The notes under the pieces are model-generated. The model had not been told where the DNA came from. It ran no database searches and was given only the letters and a program-made list of their open reading frames with translations. DNA of 64,000 bases from an uncultured Bacteroidota bacterium. Lineage in GTDB: Bacteria > Bacteroidota > Bacteroidia > Flavobacteriales > Flavobacteriaceae. The stretch lies in the NCBI GenBank assembly GCA_902546095.1, contig CACCIQ010000002.1, positions 49,321-113,320 on the forward strand. The letters run 5' to 3'. How positions within the stretch are numbered: the first letter of the stretch is position 1; each line of letters opens with the position of its first letter. Position numbers and translations under genes: made by a program. Below, in pieces: positions 55,401-63,527 of the stretch.

Positions 55401-56462
55401 ATGAAGAGTAATACTTTTGGCAATCTTTTTACAGTAACAACATTTGGTGAATCTCATGGAAATAGTATTGGTGGAATAATTGATGGTTGTCCATCTGGAA
55501 AAAAAATAAACATTGAATTAATTCAAAAAGATTTAGACAGAAGGAAACCAGGACAATCAAAAATTGTTACTCAAAGAAAGGAAAATGATAAACTAGAAAT
55601 TTTATCAGGATTATTCGAGGGAAAAACTACAGGAACACCAATTGGATTTATCATAAAAAATAAGGATCAAAAATCGAAAGATTACACTCATCTAAAAGAA
55701 TCATATAGACCCTCTCACGCTGATTATGTTTATGAAAAAAAGTATGGTAATAGAGATTACAGAGGAGGAGGTAGAAGTTCTGCTAGAGAAACTGCTTGTA
55801 GAGTAGTTGCTGGGTCAATTGCTAAACAAATTCTGGGAAATATTAAAATTAACGCATTTGTTTCGTCTGTTGGAAATATTTCATTGAATACTTCATATTC
55901 AAAACTAGATTTTGAAAAAATTGAGAAAAATAATGTAAGATGTCCAGACAATGAAACAGCTCAAAAAATGGAAGAGCTAATATTAAAGGTTAGGAAAGAT
56001 GGTGATACTGTTGGTGGAGTTGTAAGCTGTGTTATTCAAAATGCGCCCATTGGAATTGGAGAACCTGTTTTCAAAAAACTTCATTCTGAGTTAGGTGCAG
56101 CAATGCTTTCTATAAATGCAGTTAAGGGATTTGAGTATGGAAGCGGATTTGATGGAACTAAAATGAGGGGAAGCGAACATAATGATATTATAAATTCTGA
56201 TGGAACAACAAAAACTAATAACTCAGGTGGTATACAAGGTGGTATAAGTAATGGAATGGATATTTATTTTAATGTAGCTTTTAAGCCAGTTGCTACAATA
56301 ATGAGGGATCAAGCGAGTATAAACTCTGATGGTAAGAAAACAACAATCAAAGGAAAAGGTAGACATGACCCATGTGTTGTACCCAGAGCAGTACCAATTG
56401 TTGAGGCTATGGCTGCCTTAGTAATATTGGATTATATTTTAATTAATAATTCAAAAAAATAA
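55401..56462 (+). CDS. aroC: Chorismate synthase
   Basis: This 353-residue protein is a standard AroC. It begins [27 protein letters not shown] in two signature parts ([14 protein letters not shown]), has [18 protein letters not shown], then [30 protein letters not shown] across residues 105-135, and [10 protein letters not shown] and [21 protein letters not shown]. It converts EPSP to chorismate, the substrate of the PabB encoded at 1.3 kb. Its TAA shares one base with the symporter ATG (TAATG), so the next gene is translationally coupled although functionally unrelated. Confidence 0.97.
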   Translation: MKSNTFGNLFTVTTFGESHGNSIGGIIDGCPSGKKINIELIQKDLDRRKPGQSKIVTQRKENDKLEILSGLFEGKTTGTPIGFIIKNKDQKSKDYTHLKESYRPSHADYVYEKKYGNRDYRGGGRSSARETACRVVAGSIAKQILGNIKINAFVSSVGNISLNTSYSKLDFEKIEKNNVRCPDNETAQKMEELILKVRKDGDTVGGVVSCVIQNAPIGIGEPVFKKLHSELGAAMLSINAVKGFEYGSGFDGTKMRGSEHNDIINSDGTTKTNNSGGIQGGISNGMDIYFNVAFKPVATIMRDQASINSDGKKTTIKGKGRHDPCVVPRAVPIVEAMAALVILDYILINNSKK

Positions 56463-57724
56463 TGAAAAAAATATCATTACACTGGAAAATTTTGATTGGA
56501 ATGGCATTAGGTGTTTTATTTGGTTTTATACTTAGTAACTTAAATGGAGGAGGAATATTTATCTCTAATTGGATAAAGCCATTTGGCACAATATTTATAA
56601 ATTCTTTAAAGCTTATAGCAATCCCGCTAATCTTAGCCTCACTAATTAAAGGAATTTCTGACCTAAAAGATATTTCAAAACTATCTTCAATGGGAGGTGT
56701 TACAATCTTAACTTATTTGTCAACTACAGTAATTGCAGTCTCTGTTGGTTTACTTTTAGTAAATATTATAAAACCAGGTGATTCAATCTCTGAAAAAACA
56801 AGAACAGAATTAATCGAAGCTTATGATTCAGATGCTGAGGAGAAAAGAATGGCTGCTGCTGAAAATAAAGATTCTGGTCCACTTCAACCACTGGTAGATC
56901 TTGTGCCTTCAAATTTTGTTTCTGCAGCTTCTGATAATAAGAACATGCTACAAGTAATATTTTTTTCAATATTATTTGGAGTATCTATGATTTTAATTCC
57001 ACCTGATAAAGCAAAACCCATAAAAGATTTTTTTGACTCATTTAATGAGGTTGTTTTAAAAATAATTGACATAATCATGATGTTTGCACCATATGGTGTA
57101 TTTGCATTGCTTGCAGCACTAATCGTTGAGGCACCAAATCCTGATTTATTGATGAGTCTTCTCATGTACTCAATAACATTATTATTAGGCTTAATATCAA
57201 TGATCATTATTTACGTTATGATTGTAAAATTAATAACTGGAAGAAACCCTGTTTCATTTCTAAAAGGAATTTTACCTGCACAGTTAGTTGCATTTTCTAC
57301 GAGCTCAAGTGCAGCGACTCTTCCTGTAACAATGGATAGAGTACAAAATCATCTGAATGTAGAAAAGGAAGTTTCAAGTTTTGTACTTCCTATAGGAGCC
57401 ACAATAAATATGGACGGTACTGCAGTATATCAAGCTGTAGCTGCTGTTTTTATTGCTCAAACTTTTGGTCTGGATTTAAGTTTTACAGCTCAGCTTGGAA
57501 TTATATCTACAGCCACATTAGCATCAATTGGTGCTGCTGCTGTACCAAGTGCAGGAATCATTGTTTTAGTTATTGTCTTAGCACAGGCTGGAATTCCTGA
57601 GGCTGGATTAGCACTAATTTTTGCAGTAGACCGTCCATTAGATATGTGTAGAACAGTTGTAAATATTACAGGAGATGCAACAGTTTCAACCATAGTTTCA
57701 AAATTTCAAAAAAATCAAAGTTGA
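56462..57724 (+). CDS. Dicarboxylate/amino acid:cation symporter (DAACS family)
   Basis: The 420-residue protein has about eight hydrophobic segments and the glutamate-transporter reentrant motifs: the serine-rich VAFSTSSSAATLPVTMD, and IGATINMDGTAVYQAVAAVFIAQ with NMDGT. A third signature is LDMCRTVVNITGDATVS in the last transmembrane helix, where the aspartate and arginine contact substrate. It takes up glutamate, aspartate or C4-dicarboxylates with protons or sodium. An acidic, charged insert (about 118-150) lies between membrane segments. It is coupled to aroC and its TGA overlaps the ung TTG. Confidence 0.93.
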   Translation: MKKISLHWKILIGMALGVLFGFILSNLNGGGIFISNWIKPFGTIFINSLKLIAIPLILASLIKGISDLKDISKLSSMGGVTILTYLSTTVIAVSVGLLLVNIIKPGDSISEKTRTELIEAYDSDAEEKRMAAAENKDSGPLQPLVDLVPSNFVSAASDNKNMLQVIFFSILFGVSMILIPPDKAKPIKDFFDSFNEVVLKIIDIIMMFAPYGVFALLAALIVEAPNPDLLMSLLMYSITLLLGLISMIIIYVMIVKLITGRNPVSFLKGILPAQLVAFSTSSSAATLPVTMDRVQNHLNVEKEVSSFVLPIGATINMDGTAVYQAVAAVFIAQTFGLDLSFTAQLGIISTATLASIGAAAVPSAGIIVLVIVLAQAGIPEAGLALIFAVDRPLDMCRTVVNITGDATVSTIVSKFQKNQS

Positions 57725-58386
57725 GTATTCGAATATCTGAATCTTGGAAAAAAGTTTTAGAAAAAGAATTTGAGTCTGATTATTTTAAGGAGATAGTACA
57801 AAAAACAAAGGAAGAATATTTAAAATTTATTTGTTATCCCCCAGGTGCTAAAATTTTTAGGGCTTTTGATGAATGCTCATTTGAAAATCTTAAAGTGGTG
57901 ATAATAGGACAAGATCCATACCATGGAGAAAAACAAGCAAATGGTTTATGCTTTTCAGTAAATAACGGGATTGAAAATCCACCTTCATTAAACAATATTT
58001 TCAAAGAACTAAAAGAAAATTATAACATTACCAGACTTAATAGTGACTTAAGTGATTGGTCAAATCAAGGGGTTCTTTTACTAAACTCAATCCTTTCGGT
58101 AAGAAGAAAGTTTCCAGGATCTCATCGACATATTGGATGGGAAACTTTTACCGACAATGTAATTAAAATTATATCAAACGAAAAAAGTAATCTCATTTTC
58201 ATGCTTTGGGGAAATTATGCAAAAAATAAAGAAAAATTTATTCATGACAATAACCATCTTATATTAAAAAGTGGACATCCTTCACCGCTAAGTGCTAATA
58301 AAGGCTACTGGTTTGGTAATAAACATTTTTTAAAATGTAATGATTTTTTAATTAAGCAAAATATGAGGCCAATAAAATGGGTATAA
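57721..58386 (+). CDS. ung: Uracil-DNA glycosylase, family 1
   Basis: The 221-residue protein has the family 1 motifs: IIGQDPYHGEKQANGLCFSV (catalytic Asp65), PPSLNNIFKEL, GVLLLNSILSVRR, FMLWGNYAKNK and the DNA-intercalation loop HPSPLSANKGYWFGNKHF. It removes uracil from DNA to start base excision repair. The start is TTG at 57721, overlapping the symporter stop in TTGA, so it is likely translated by coupling. The next gene has its own TAATTTTG box at its 3' end. Confidence 0.95.
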   Translation: MSIRISESWKKVLEKEFESDYFKEIVQKTKEEYLKFICYPPGAKIFRAFDECSFENLKVVIIGQDPYHGEKQANGLCFSVNNGIENPPSLNNIFKELKENYNITRLNSDLSDWSNQGVLLLNSILSVRRKFPGSHRHIGWETFTDNVIKIISNEKSNLIFMLWGNYAKNKEKFIHDNNHLILKSGHPSPLSANKGYWFGNKHFLKCNDFLIKQNMRPIKWV

Positions 58387-58391
58387 TTTTG
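58384..58391 (+). promoter_or_regulatory. TAnnTTTG -7 box for the YbjQ-family gene
   Basis: TAATTTTG is an exact match that includes the ung stop codon. Predicted transcription begins at about 58396, eight bases before the ATG at 58404. Confidence 0.5.
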
Positions 58392-58403
58392 TACTTTTAA
58401 AGT

Positions 58404-58718
58404 ATGATATTATCAACCTGTGAATTTATTGCAAATAAAAAAATAACTGAAAACCTTGGGATAGCAAGAGGTTCTACTGTTAGAGCCAGAAATGCCATAA
58501 GGGACTTAATGGCTGGCATAAAAAGCGTTGTTGGTGGAGAAATTGAAGAATATACTAAACTGCAAGCTTATGCTAGAGAACAAGCAGTAGAACGTATGAT
58601 TGAAGATGCCAAAAATTTAGGCGCTGACGCTGTTATAAATGTTAGAATGACGACATCTGTAGTTATGCAGGGTGCTTGTGAAATTTTAGCATACGGAACA
58701 GCAGTTAAAATTTCATAA
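58404..58718 (+). CDS. YbjQ/UPF0145 family protein
   Basis: This 104-residue protein matches the YbjQ family, which is sometimes labelled heavy-metal-binding. It contains LGIARGSTVRARNAIRDLMAGIKSVVGGE in overlapping parts, EYTKLQAYAREQAVERMIEDA, LGADAVINVRM and a C-terminal CEILAYGTAV. The fold is compact and likely multimeric. No biochemical role is established that I can rely on. It starts a short run with a 38-residue membrane protein and a DUF805-like protein. Confidence 0.9.
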   Translation: MILSTCEFIANKKITENLGIARGSTVRARNAIRDLMAGIKSVVGGEIEEYTKLQAYAREQAVERMIEDAKNLGADAVINVRMTTSVVMQGACEILAYGTAVKIS

Positions 58719-58722
58719 CAAA

Positions 58723-58839
58723 ATGTGGTCAGCTATAATTTTAATTCCAATTCTAATAGGTGTTTGCGCATTTATCTATGTTCTATTTAACAGATTAGAT
58801 AAATACGATAAAGAAAAATTTAATAAAAGAAATAATTAA
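58723..58839 (+). CDS. Small single-pass membrane protein, 38 residues
   Basis: A short ORF between the YbjQ and DUF805-like genes encodes MWSAIILIPILIGVCAFIYV followed by LFNRLDKYDKEKFNKRNN. The first 22 residues form one transmembrane helix and the rest is a charged, lysine-rich tail, giving an inside-positive tail topology. It starts four bases after the YbjQ stop and ends one base before the next ATG, filling the gap exactly, which supports it being real. I do not recognise a family. Its neighbours give no clear function. Confidence 0.6.
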   Translation: MWSAIILIPILIGVCAFIYVLFNRLDKYDKEKFNKRNN

Positions 58840-58840
58840 T

Positions 58841-59374
58841 ATGAGACGATTCTTCTCATTTAGTGGTACAATCAGTGGATCAACATTCATTCTTAGAAGC
58901 TTATTTACAATAGTGTTGTCTATACCATTTATAGTTATTGTCTCTGCAATGCTAGGTACAATAGTTTTTAGTTACATGGATATTGACCTTGCTAGTGCAG
59001 AAGGAATGACTATGGCTGAGTCAAATGCTATAGGTGAGGATGCAGGTCTTAAAATTGCTGAGGAAATGATGGAAATTGGACCAATGGCGTGGTTTTCTCA
59101 AAAGATCTCCTCATTCTGGATTATTGCTTCTATCATCTCATTAATTCCTGTTTTATGGTTTGGGTTGGCTACATATTATAAAAGAGTATCTGCACTTTTT
59201 TACTCGAACAGAGTGAAAGCTTTTATAGCATTTTTTGTAGCTGAAGCCACTCTTGATATAGTAGCACTAACGTCTGGAAACAATATAGTCTACTGGATCT
59301 GTGCATTAATTGGTTTAGGAATATTTGGTTTCCTACTATTTAGTAATTCACCAATTGGTGAGCATGATGGTTAA
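58841..59374 (+). CDS. DUF805-like membrane protein
   Basis: The 177-residue protein begins RRFFSFSGTISGSTFILR, which resembles the FFSFxGRIxRxxF start of DUF805 inner-membrane proteins. Hydrophobic segments lie at about 18-45, 92-112, 123-142 and 147-167. LIPVLWFGLATYYKRVSAL matches the usual WFGLATTIKR-type segment. An acidic, methionine-rich insert (about 48-83, AEGMTMAESNA) is unlike the compact family members. Function is unknown. It follows the 38-residue protein gene and converges on the SUI1 gene. Confidence 0.65.
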   Translation: MRRFFSFSGTISGSTFILRSLFTIVLSIPFIVIVSAMLGTIVFSYMDIDLASAEGMTMAESNAIGEDAGLKIAEEMMEIGPMAWFSQKISSFWIIASIISLIPVLWFGLATYYKRVSALFYSNRVKAFIAFFVAEATLDIVALTSGNNIVYWICALIGLGIFGFLLFSNSPIGEHDG

Positions 59375-59392
59375 AAAAATTAAATTTTAACC
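59369..59392. terminator. AT-rich inverted repeat across two convergent stop codons
   Basis: GGTTAAAA (59369-59376) and TTTTAACC (59385-59392) form an eight-pair stem around an eight-base loop. The stem contains the stop codons of both convergent genes. There is no clean T run after it, so efficient termination is doubtful. Confidence 0.3.
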
Positions 59393-59722
59393 CCCAATTC
59401 TTTTCACTGAATGTCCTTCTGACTCTAGTATTGATATGATTTTATCTCTCTTATCACCTTGAAAATAAATTTCATTATTTTTAATAGTTCCTCCTATACC
59501 CAGCTTATTTTTTATTGGTTTAGCAAGGCTTTTTAAATCTTCTTTATTTAAATTTGAGAAGCCTTTTAAAATTATTACTGGAGTACCTGCTCTGCCTTTA
59601 ACAGAGAAATGTGCTTCCAAAGTTTGTTTTTTAATACTAGACTTTAGTTTGATTATGTTTTGAGATTTGTAGTCATCTGGCATTAGTGCCTTTAAATCCT
59701 TGAGAGAAGTTAATTTCTTCAT
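59387..59722 (-). CDS. SUI1/YciH-type translation initiation factor domain protein
   Basis: This 111-residue protein consists of a short basic N-terminus and a SUI1 domain similar to eukaryotic eIF1. Characteristic parts are VKGRAGTPVIILKGFSNLNKEDLKSLAKPIK across residues 41-71, LGIGGTIKNNEIYFQGD and the final ILESEGHSVKRIGG. Bacterial YciH-type proteins bind the small ribosomal subunit and have been linked to start-codon fidelity. That is of interest in a genome predicted to use many leaderless mRNAs, but the link is inference. It abuts the 2OG oxygenase gene with no gap. Confidence 0.9.
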   Translation of the reverse strand: MKKLTSLKDLKALMPDDYKSQNIIKLKSSIKKQTLEAHFSVKGRAGTPVIILKGFSNLNKEDLKSLAKPIKNKLGIGGTIKNNEIYFQGDKRDKIISILESEGHSVKRIGG

Positions 59723-60667
59723 TTACAATACACCTATATCTTTAAGTCTTTGAATTAAGAATTCATGTGCGGTAATATCATCATACTTTTTTGGATTTTG
59801 ATCATCAACACAAGAATCTAATACATTTAGTTTCATAGTTCCAACTGGATGAAGAAAGAAAGGAATTGAATATCTTGACTTTTTCCATAATTCCTTTGGA
59901 GGATTAATAACCTTATGAATTGTAGATTTTAATTTGTTGTTGGTATATCTTGAAAGCATATCACCAACATTTATAACTATTTCATCCTTTTCAGCTATTG
60001 CGTCAATCCATTCACCATCGTTAGTTAAAACTTGTAATCCGCGTCCATGAGCACCCATTAAAAGAGTAATAAGGTTGATATCACCATGAGCGGCAGCTCG
60101 TTCAGCTCCAAGGGGTTTTGATTTAATAGGAGGGTAGTGGATAGGTCTTAAAATACTATTTCCCTTTTGAACGAATTTATCAAAATGATCTTCTTCAAGA
60201 TCTAAAAACAAAGAAATGGCTCTCAAAACATAAATAGCTGTTTTTTCTAATGATTGGTATACAGTTTTACCAATTTGATTAAACTCTGGAACTTCATCTA
60301 CAATAAGGTTTTTTGGATATCCAAGCTTAGAATATTCAGAATCATCGAGATATTGACCAAAATGCCAAAATTCTTTTAAATCTCCGTGTTTCTTTCCTTT
60401 TGCATGTTCTTTACCAAATGAGGTGTACCCTCTCTGACCAGCAAAGCCATCAAGCTCATATTTACACTTTACTTCATCAGGAAGATCAAAAAATACTTTT
60501 ATGTATTTGTATATATTTTCGATGTCTGAGTCTTTTAAGAAATGTCCTTTCAAGGCTACAAATCCGATATCTTGATAAGCTTTACCTAATTTATTTACAA
60601 ATTCCTGCTTAAGCGATTGATCATCTGAAAGAAAATTATTTAAATCAACAGATGGGATATTGGGCAT
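59723..60667 (-). CDS. 2-oxoglutarate/Fe(II)-dependent oxygenase, isopenicillin N synthase-like family
   Basis: The 314-residue protein has the DIOX_N start (IPSVDLNNFLSDDQSL, DIGFVALKGH) and the double-stranded beta-helix core with the iron triad His194-x-Asp196 (AAHGDINLITLL) and His251 (STIHKVINP). Arg265-x-Ser267 (SRYSIPFFLHP) would bind 2-oxoglutarate. All ligands are present, so it should be active. The family includes plant-type and bacterial oxygenases with many substrates; antibiotic synthesis is not implied. It lies two bases after ald and immediately before the SUI1 gene in the transcript. Confidence 0.88.
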   Translation of the reverse strand: MPNIPSVDLNNFLSDDQSLKQEFVNKLGKAYQDIGFVALKGHFLKDSDIENIYKYIKVFFDLPDEVKCKYELDGFAGQRGYTSFGKEHAKGKKHGDLKEFWHFGQYLDDSEYSKLGYPKNLIVDEVPEFNQIGKTVYQSLEKTAIYVLRAISLFLDLEEDHFDKFVQKGNSILRPIHYPPIKSKPLGAERAAAHGDINLITLLMGAHGRGLQVLTNDGEWIDAIAEKDEIVINVGDMLSRYTNNKLKSTIHKVINPPKELWKKSRYSIPFFLHPVGTMKLNVLDSCVDDQNPKKYDDITAHEFLIQRLKDIGVL

Positions 60668-60669
60668 TA

Positions 60670-61776
60670 TTATATATTTAGTTCAGTGTAGTTAAGATCA
60701 AATGCGTCTGCAACAGCCTTGTACACAATATCACCATCAACAATGTTTAGCCCTTTCCTTAATGGTTCATTTTCGTTACACGCTTTTTTCCATCCCTTAT
60801 TAGCTAATTCAATAGCATAAGAAACAGTAGCATTAGTCAAAGCTTCAGTTGAGGTCATAGGAACAGCACCTGGCATATTTGCTACAGAATAATGTAAAAC
60901 ATCATCAATAATGTAGGTAGGAGAGTTGTGAGTAGTTGGCTTTGTAGTTTCGAAGCAGCCACCCTGATCGACTGCAACATCAACTAAGACAGTCCCTTTT
61001 TTCAAATCCCTTAGCATTGACCTAGTGATTAGGCTAGGTGCTTTAGCTCCAGCAATAAGAACTGCTCCGATAACAAGATGAGCATTTTGAATTTCCTTTT
61101 CAATATTATACTGGTTAGAAAACTTAGTTTTAACATTTTTAGGCAAAATATCATCAAGCGTTCTAAGTCTTTCAAGATTTATATCTAAAATAGTGACATC
61201 AGCACCCAAACCAGCTAACATTTTAGCAGACTGTGTTCCAACGACACCTCCTCCTAAAACAACAGCTTTAGCTGGACTAACACCAGGAACTCCTCCTAAT
61301 AAAATTCCACAACCTTTTTGATGTTTTTCAAGAAATTTAGCACCCTGTTGAGCTGCCATTCTTCCAGCTACTTCAGACATTGGAGTTAAGAGTGGGAGTG
61401 ACCCGTCTGAATTTTCAACTGTTTCGTAAGCAATACAAACTGATTTACTGTCGATCATAGCTTTTGTTAGATCTAATGATGAAGCAAAATGAAAATATGT
61501 ATATATGATTTGACCTTCTTTTATTAATGAATACTCTTTTTTTAAAGGTTCTTTTACCTTAATTATCATTTCAGAAATATCATATACTTCTTCAATAGTT
61601 TCAATAAGCTTAGCACCAACATTTGAATAATCTTCATCTGAATGTCCACTTCCTTGACCTGCGGAATTTTGAACATAAACATCATGACCGTTTTGAATTA
61701 GAGTTTGAACACCAGAGGGAGTCATACCAACTCTATGTTCACTTTCTTTAATTTCTTTGGGAATTCCTATAATCAT
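60670..61776 (-). CDS. ald: Alanine dehydrogenase
   Basis: The 368-residue protein has the alanine dehydrogenase catalytic set: Arg15 in ESEHRVGMTP, Lys75 in IKVKEPL, His96 in TYFHFASS, and the aspartate in LVDVAVDQGGCFETT. The NAD-binding GGGVVGTQSAKMLAGLGADVTILD lies near residues 174-197, and the C-terminus contains VANMPGAVPMTSTEAL. It interconverts L-alanine and pyruvate plus ammonium. It lies 16 bases after the amidohydrolase gene and two bases before the oxygenase gene, in one probable operon. A TATTTTTA near-box precedes its ATG. Confidence 0.96.
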   Translation of the reverse strand: MIIGIPKEIKESEHRVGMTPSGVQTLIQNGHDVYVQNSAGQGSGHSDEDYSNVGAKLIETIEEVYDISEMIIKVKEPLKKEYSLIKEGQIIYTYFHFASSLDLTKAMIDSKSVCIAYETVENSDGSLPLLTPMSEVAGRMAAQQGAKFLEKHQKGCGILLGGVPGVSPAKAVVLGGGVVGTQSAKMLAGLGADVTILDINLERLRTLDDILPKNVKTKFSNQYNIEKEIQNAHLVIGAVLIAGAKAPSLITRSMLRDLKKGTVLVDVAVDQGGCFETTKPTTHNSPTYIIDDVLHYSVANMPGAVPMTSTEALTNATVSYAIELANKGWKKACNENEPLRKGLNIVDGDIVYKAVADAFDLNYTELNI

Positions 61777-61792
61777 GGGCTAAAAATAAAAC

Positions 61793-62962
61793 TTATTTGA
61801 AAAGATTTGGGTTAATATTTGGAAAAATTTTAAGTGCATTTTGATAATAAACTTTTTTTAATATTTCATCAGATAGATTCAAACCATACAGTCTCCACAG
61901 ACCATGTCTTTTTCTATAGTATTCAATATACTCATCGTCTGTTTCTAGAACTTGAAAATAGATGTAATATTCATCCATTTTATATATATCCTTTCCAAAA
62001 AGAATTCTATCCTGATAATCCTCAAAAAATCTTCTTGCAGTACTAGGTTGTCTTCCAAGCTCATTAATTACAGCTCCAAATTCTACATACACATTAGTCA
62101 ATTCAGAAAGTTGTTTGGATAGTCTTCCTAAATCATTCCCGTACCAACCAAAATGGGCATTTATAAATGTTGTTGTTGGATGTTTTTTAAATAATTGCTC
62201 CTGTTCATACATAACTTGATCAAAAGTGGGGTATTTATCACTCGGTCTAAAACTTCTAGGCTTTTCTCTAGCATGCAACCATCGTTCATTGAATTTATCA
62301 ACTGGATCAAAAAAAGCTTTCGGTTCACCTGAATGAATTAATACAGGGATGTTAAATTTCGCGCAAGTTTCCCATATGTGAGATAATCTATCATCATCTA
62401 CAGGGACACGAATATTTCTGGAATCCCTTAAGGTCAATCCAAGATTTTTATAAATTTTTAGTCCAATAACTCCCTGATTTACAGCATTTTCTATCTGCAT
62501 TATATTGTTTTTTTCAAAATCAGGCTTATCAATTTTTGCCAAATCTAAGTTTAGGAAAACTCCAAAACGGTCTGGATAATTTTCGTTTATGTTCTCTAAT
62601 GACTTAGTTAAATTTAAATCCATCAATTCCTGCTTTCCAGAGAAAGCTCCAAATCCAGAACCACTTAAATTGATTAAATAAGCCATATTCAAACTATCCA
62701 TTTCGGTTACAAGTTTTGAAAGATCTTTAACTGGCATATCCCAATGGTGACTATGTACATCTACAAATGGAAATTTTGATTTGTATGTTGGAGTTTCAGG
62801 TACAACTAAAGTGGAAATAGGGGAGTAATCTCCAATATCCATTACATTACTTTTCTTATTTATACCATCAATAATTAGGTAAGAAATCCCAGATAAAATT
62901 AAAACAGTAATAAAAATGCCTAAAATGTAGGAAAGGGTCTTTAAAAATCCTCTAAAAGTCAT
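61793..62962 (-). CDS. Membrane-anchored amidohydrolase family protein
   Basis: The 389-residue protein has an N-terminal membrane segment (about 12-31) and then a TIM-barrel metal-dependent hydrolase. The ligand set looks complete: VDVHSHH (His70, His72), Lys169 in GLKIYKN, His210 in VLIHSGEP, His270 in INAHFGW and Asp325 in LFGKDIY. It resembles the amidohydrolase 2 (PF04909) group, which includes decarboxylases and lactonases. The anchor suggests activity outside the cytoplasmic membrane. The substrate is unknown. It starts one base after the DUF2911 gene. Confidence 0.82.
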   Translation of the reverse strand: MTFRGFLKTLSYILGIFITVLILSGISYLIIDGINKKSNVMDIGDYSPISTLVVPETPTYKSKFPFVDVHSHHWDMPVKDLSKLVTEMDSLNMAYLINLSGSGFGAFSGKQELMDLNLTKSLENINENYPDRFGVFLNLDLAKIDKPDFEKNNIMQIENAVNQGVIGLKIYKNLGLTLRDSRNIRVPVDDDRLSHIWETCAKFNIPVLIHSGEPKAFFDPVDKFNERWLHAREKPRSFRPSDKYPTFDQVMYEQEQLFKKHPTTTFINAHFGWYGNDLGRLSKQLSELTNVYVEFGAVINELGRQPSTARRFFEDYQDRILFGKDIYKMDEYYIYFQVLETDDEYIEYYRKRHGLWRLYGLNLSDEILKKVYYQNALKIFPNINPNLFK

Positions 62963-62963
62963 T

Positions 62964-63494
62964 TTATTTGAAAGGAATCATAACCTTGGTTAAATCCCAT
63001 TTTAAAGATATGTAGTTAAAAATTGAATCATTTTCAAATTCAATGGTAAATTGTTCTATTTCGTTTAGAAGCTTTATTACTGGAACTTTAATTGAGAGCA
63101 CATCATCAGACTCATTTGGTCTTGAAACTCCAAAATAATTAACATTTGTATTAAAATAAACTTCCCATTCATTTTCTCTAGGTATTGTATAGATAGAATA
63201 TTTTCCAGGAAATAGGGTATTCCCATCAATATTAAGATCTTTATTATTTTCTATATATGTATGTCTATTAGCTCCAGTTCTCCAGTAGTTTTCATATGGA
63301 ACTAAAGCTTCATCAGATGCATTTCCAAAGATTAATCTATCATTCTTAAAAGGACGACTGTATGTGATAGATACCTCAGAATCATCTGAACTAACTGTTT
63401 CTAATGGACTTACAGGGTTGTTAATCACATATGCTGTGTATGCTACAAATACAGCAAGAATTATGAGTAGGGAATATAATATCTTTTTCTTCAT
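62964..63494 (-). CDS. DUF2911 family protein with N-terminal membrane anchor
   Basis: This 176-residue protein has an N-terminal hydrophobic anchor (about 5-25) and a DUF2911 domain, with VSITYSRPFKNDRLIFG, YENYWRTGANRHTYIE, GKYSIYTIPRENEWEVYFN and a C-terminal FTIEFENDS. The domain is common in Bacteroidota extracellular or periplasmic proteins and has no established function. It is followed after one base by the amidohydrolase gene, suggesting the two act at the same place. It lies 33 bases after the cold-shock gene. Confidence 0.87.
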   Translation of the reverse strand: MKKKILYSLLIILAVFVAYTAYVINNPVSPLETVSSDDSEVSITYSRPFKNDRLIFGNASDEALVPYENYWRTGANRHTYIENNKDLNIDGNTLFPGKYSIYTIPRENEWEVYFNTNVNYFGVSRPNESDDVLSIKVPVIKLLNEIEQFTIEFENDSIFNYISLKWDLTKVMIPFK

Positions 63495-63527
63495 CTATAA
63501 TTTAACATAATATATATTATGATTCAT

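Noticed and set aside
59369-59392. Inverted repeat between the DUF805-like and SUI1 genes as a strong terminator
   Set aside because: The stem is almost all A/T and there is no T run after it; it is listed only at low confidence.
59723-60667. Isopenicillin N synthase-like oxygenase as antibiotic biosynthesis
   Set aside because: No peptide synthetase or beta-lactam gene is present; family membership only says 2OG/Fe(II) oxygenase fold.
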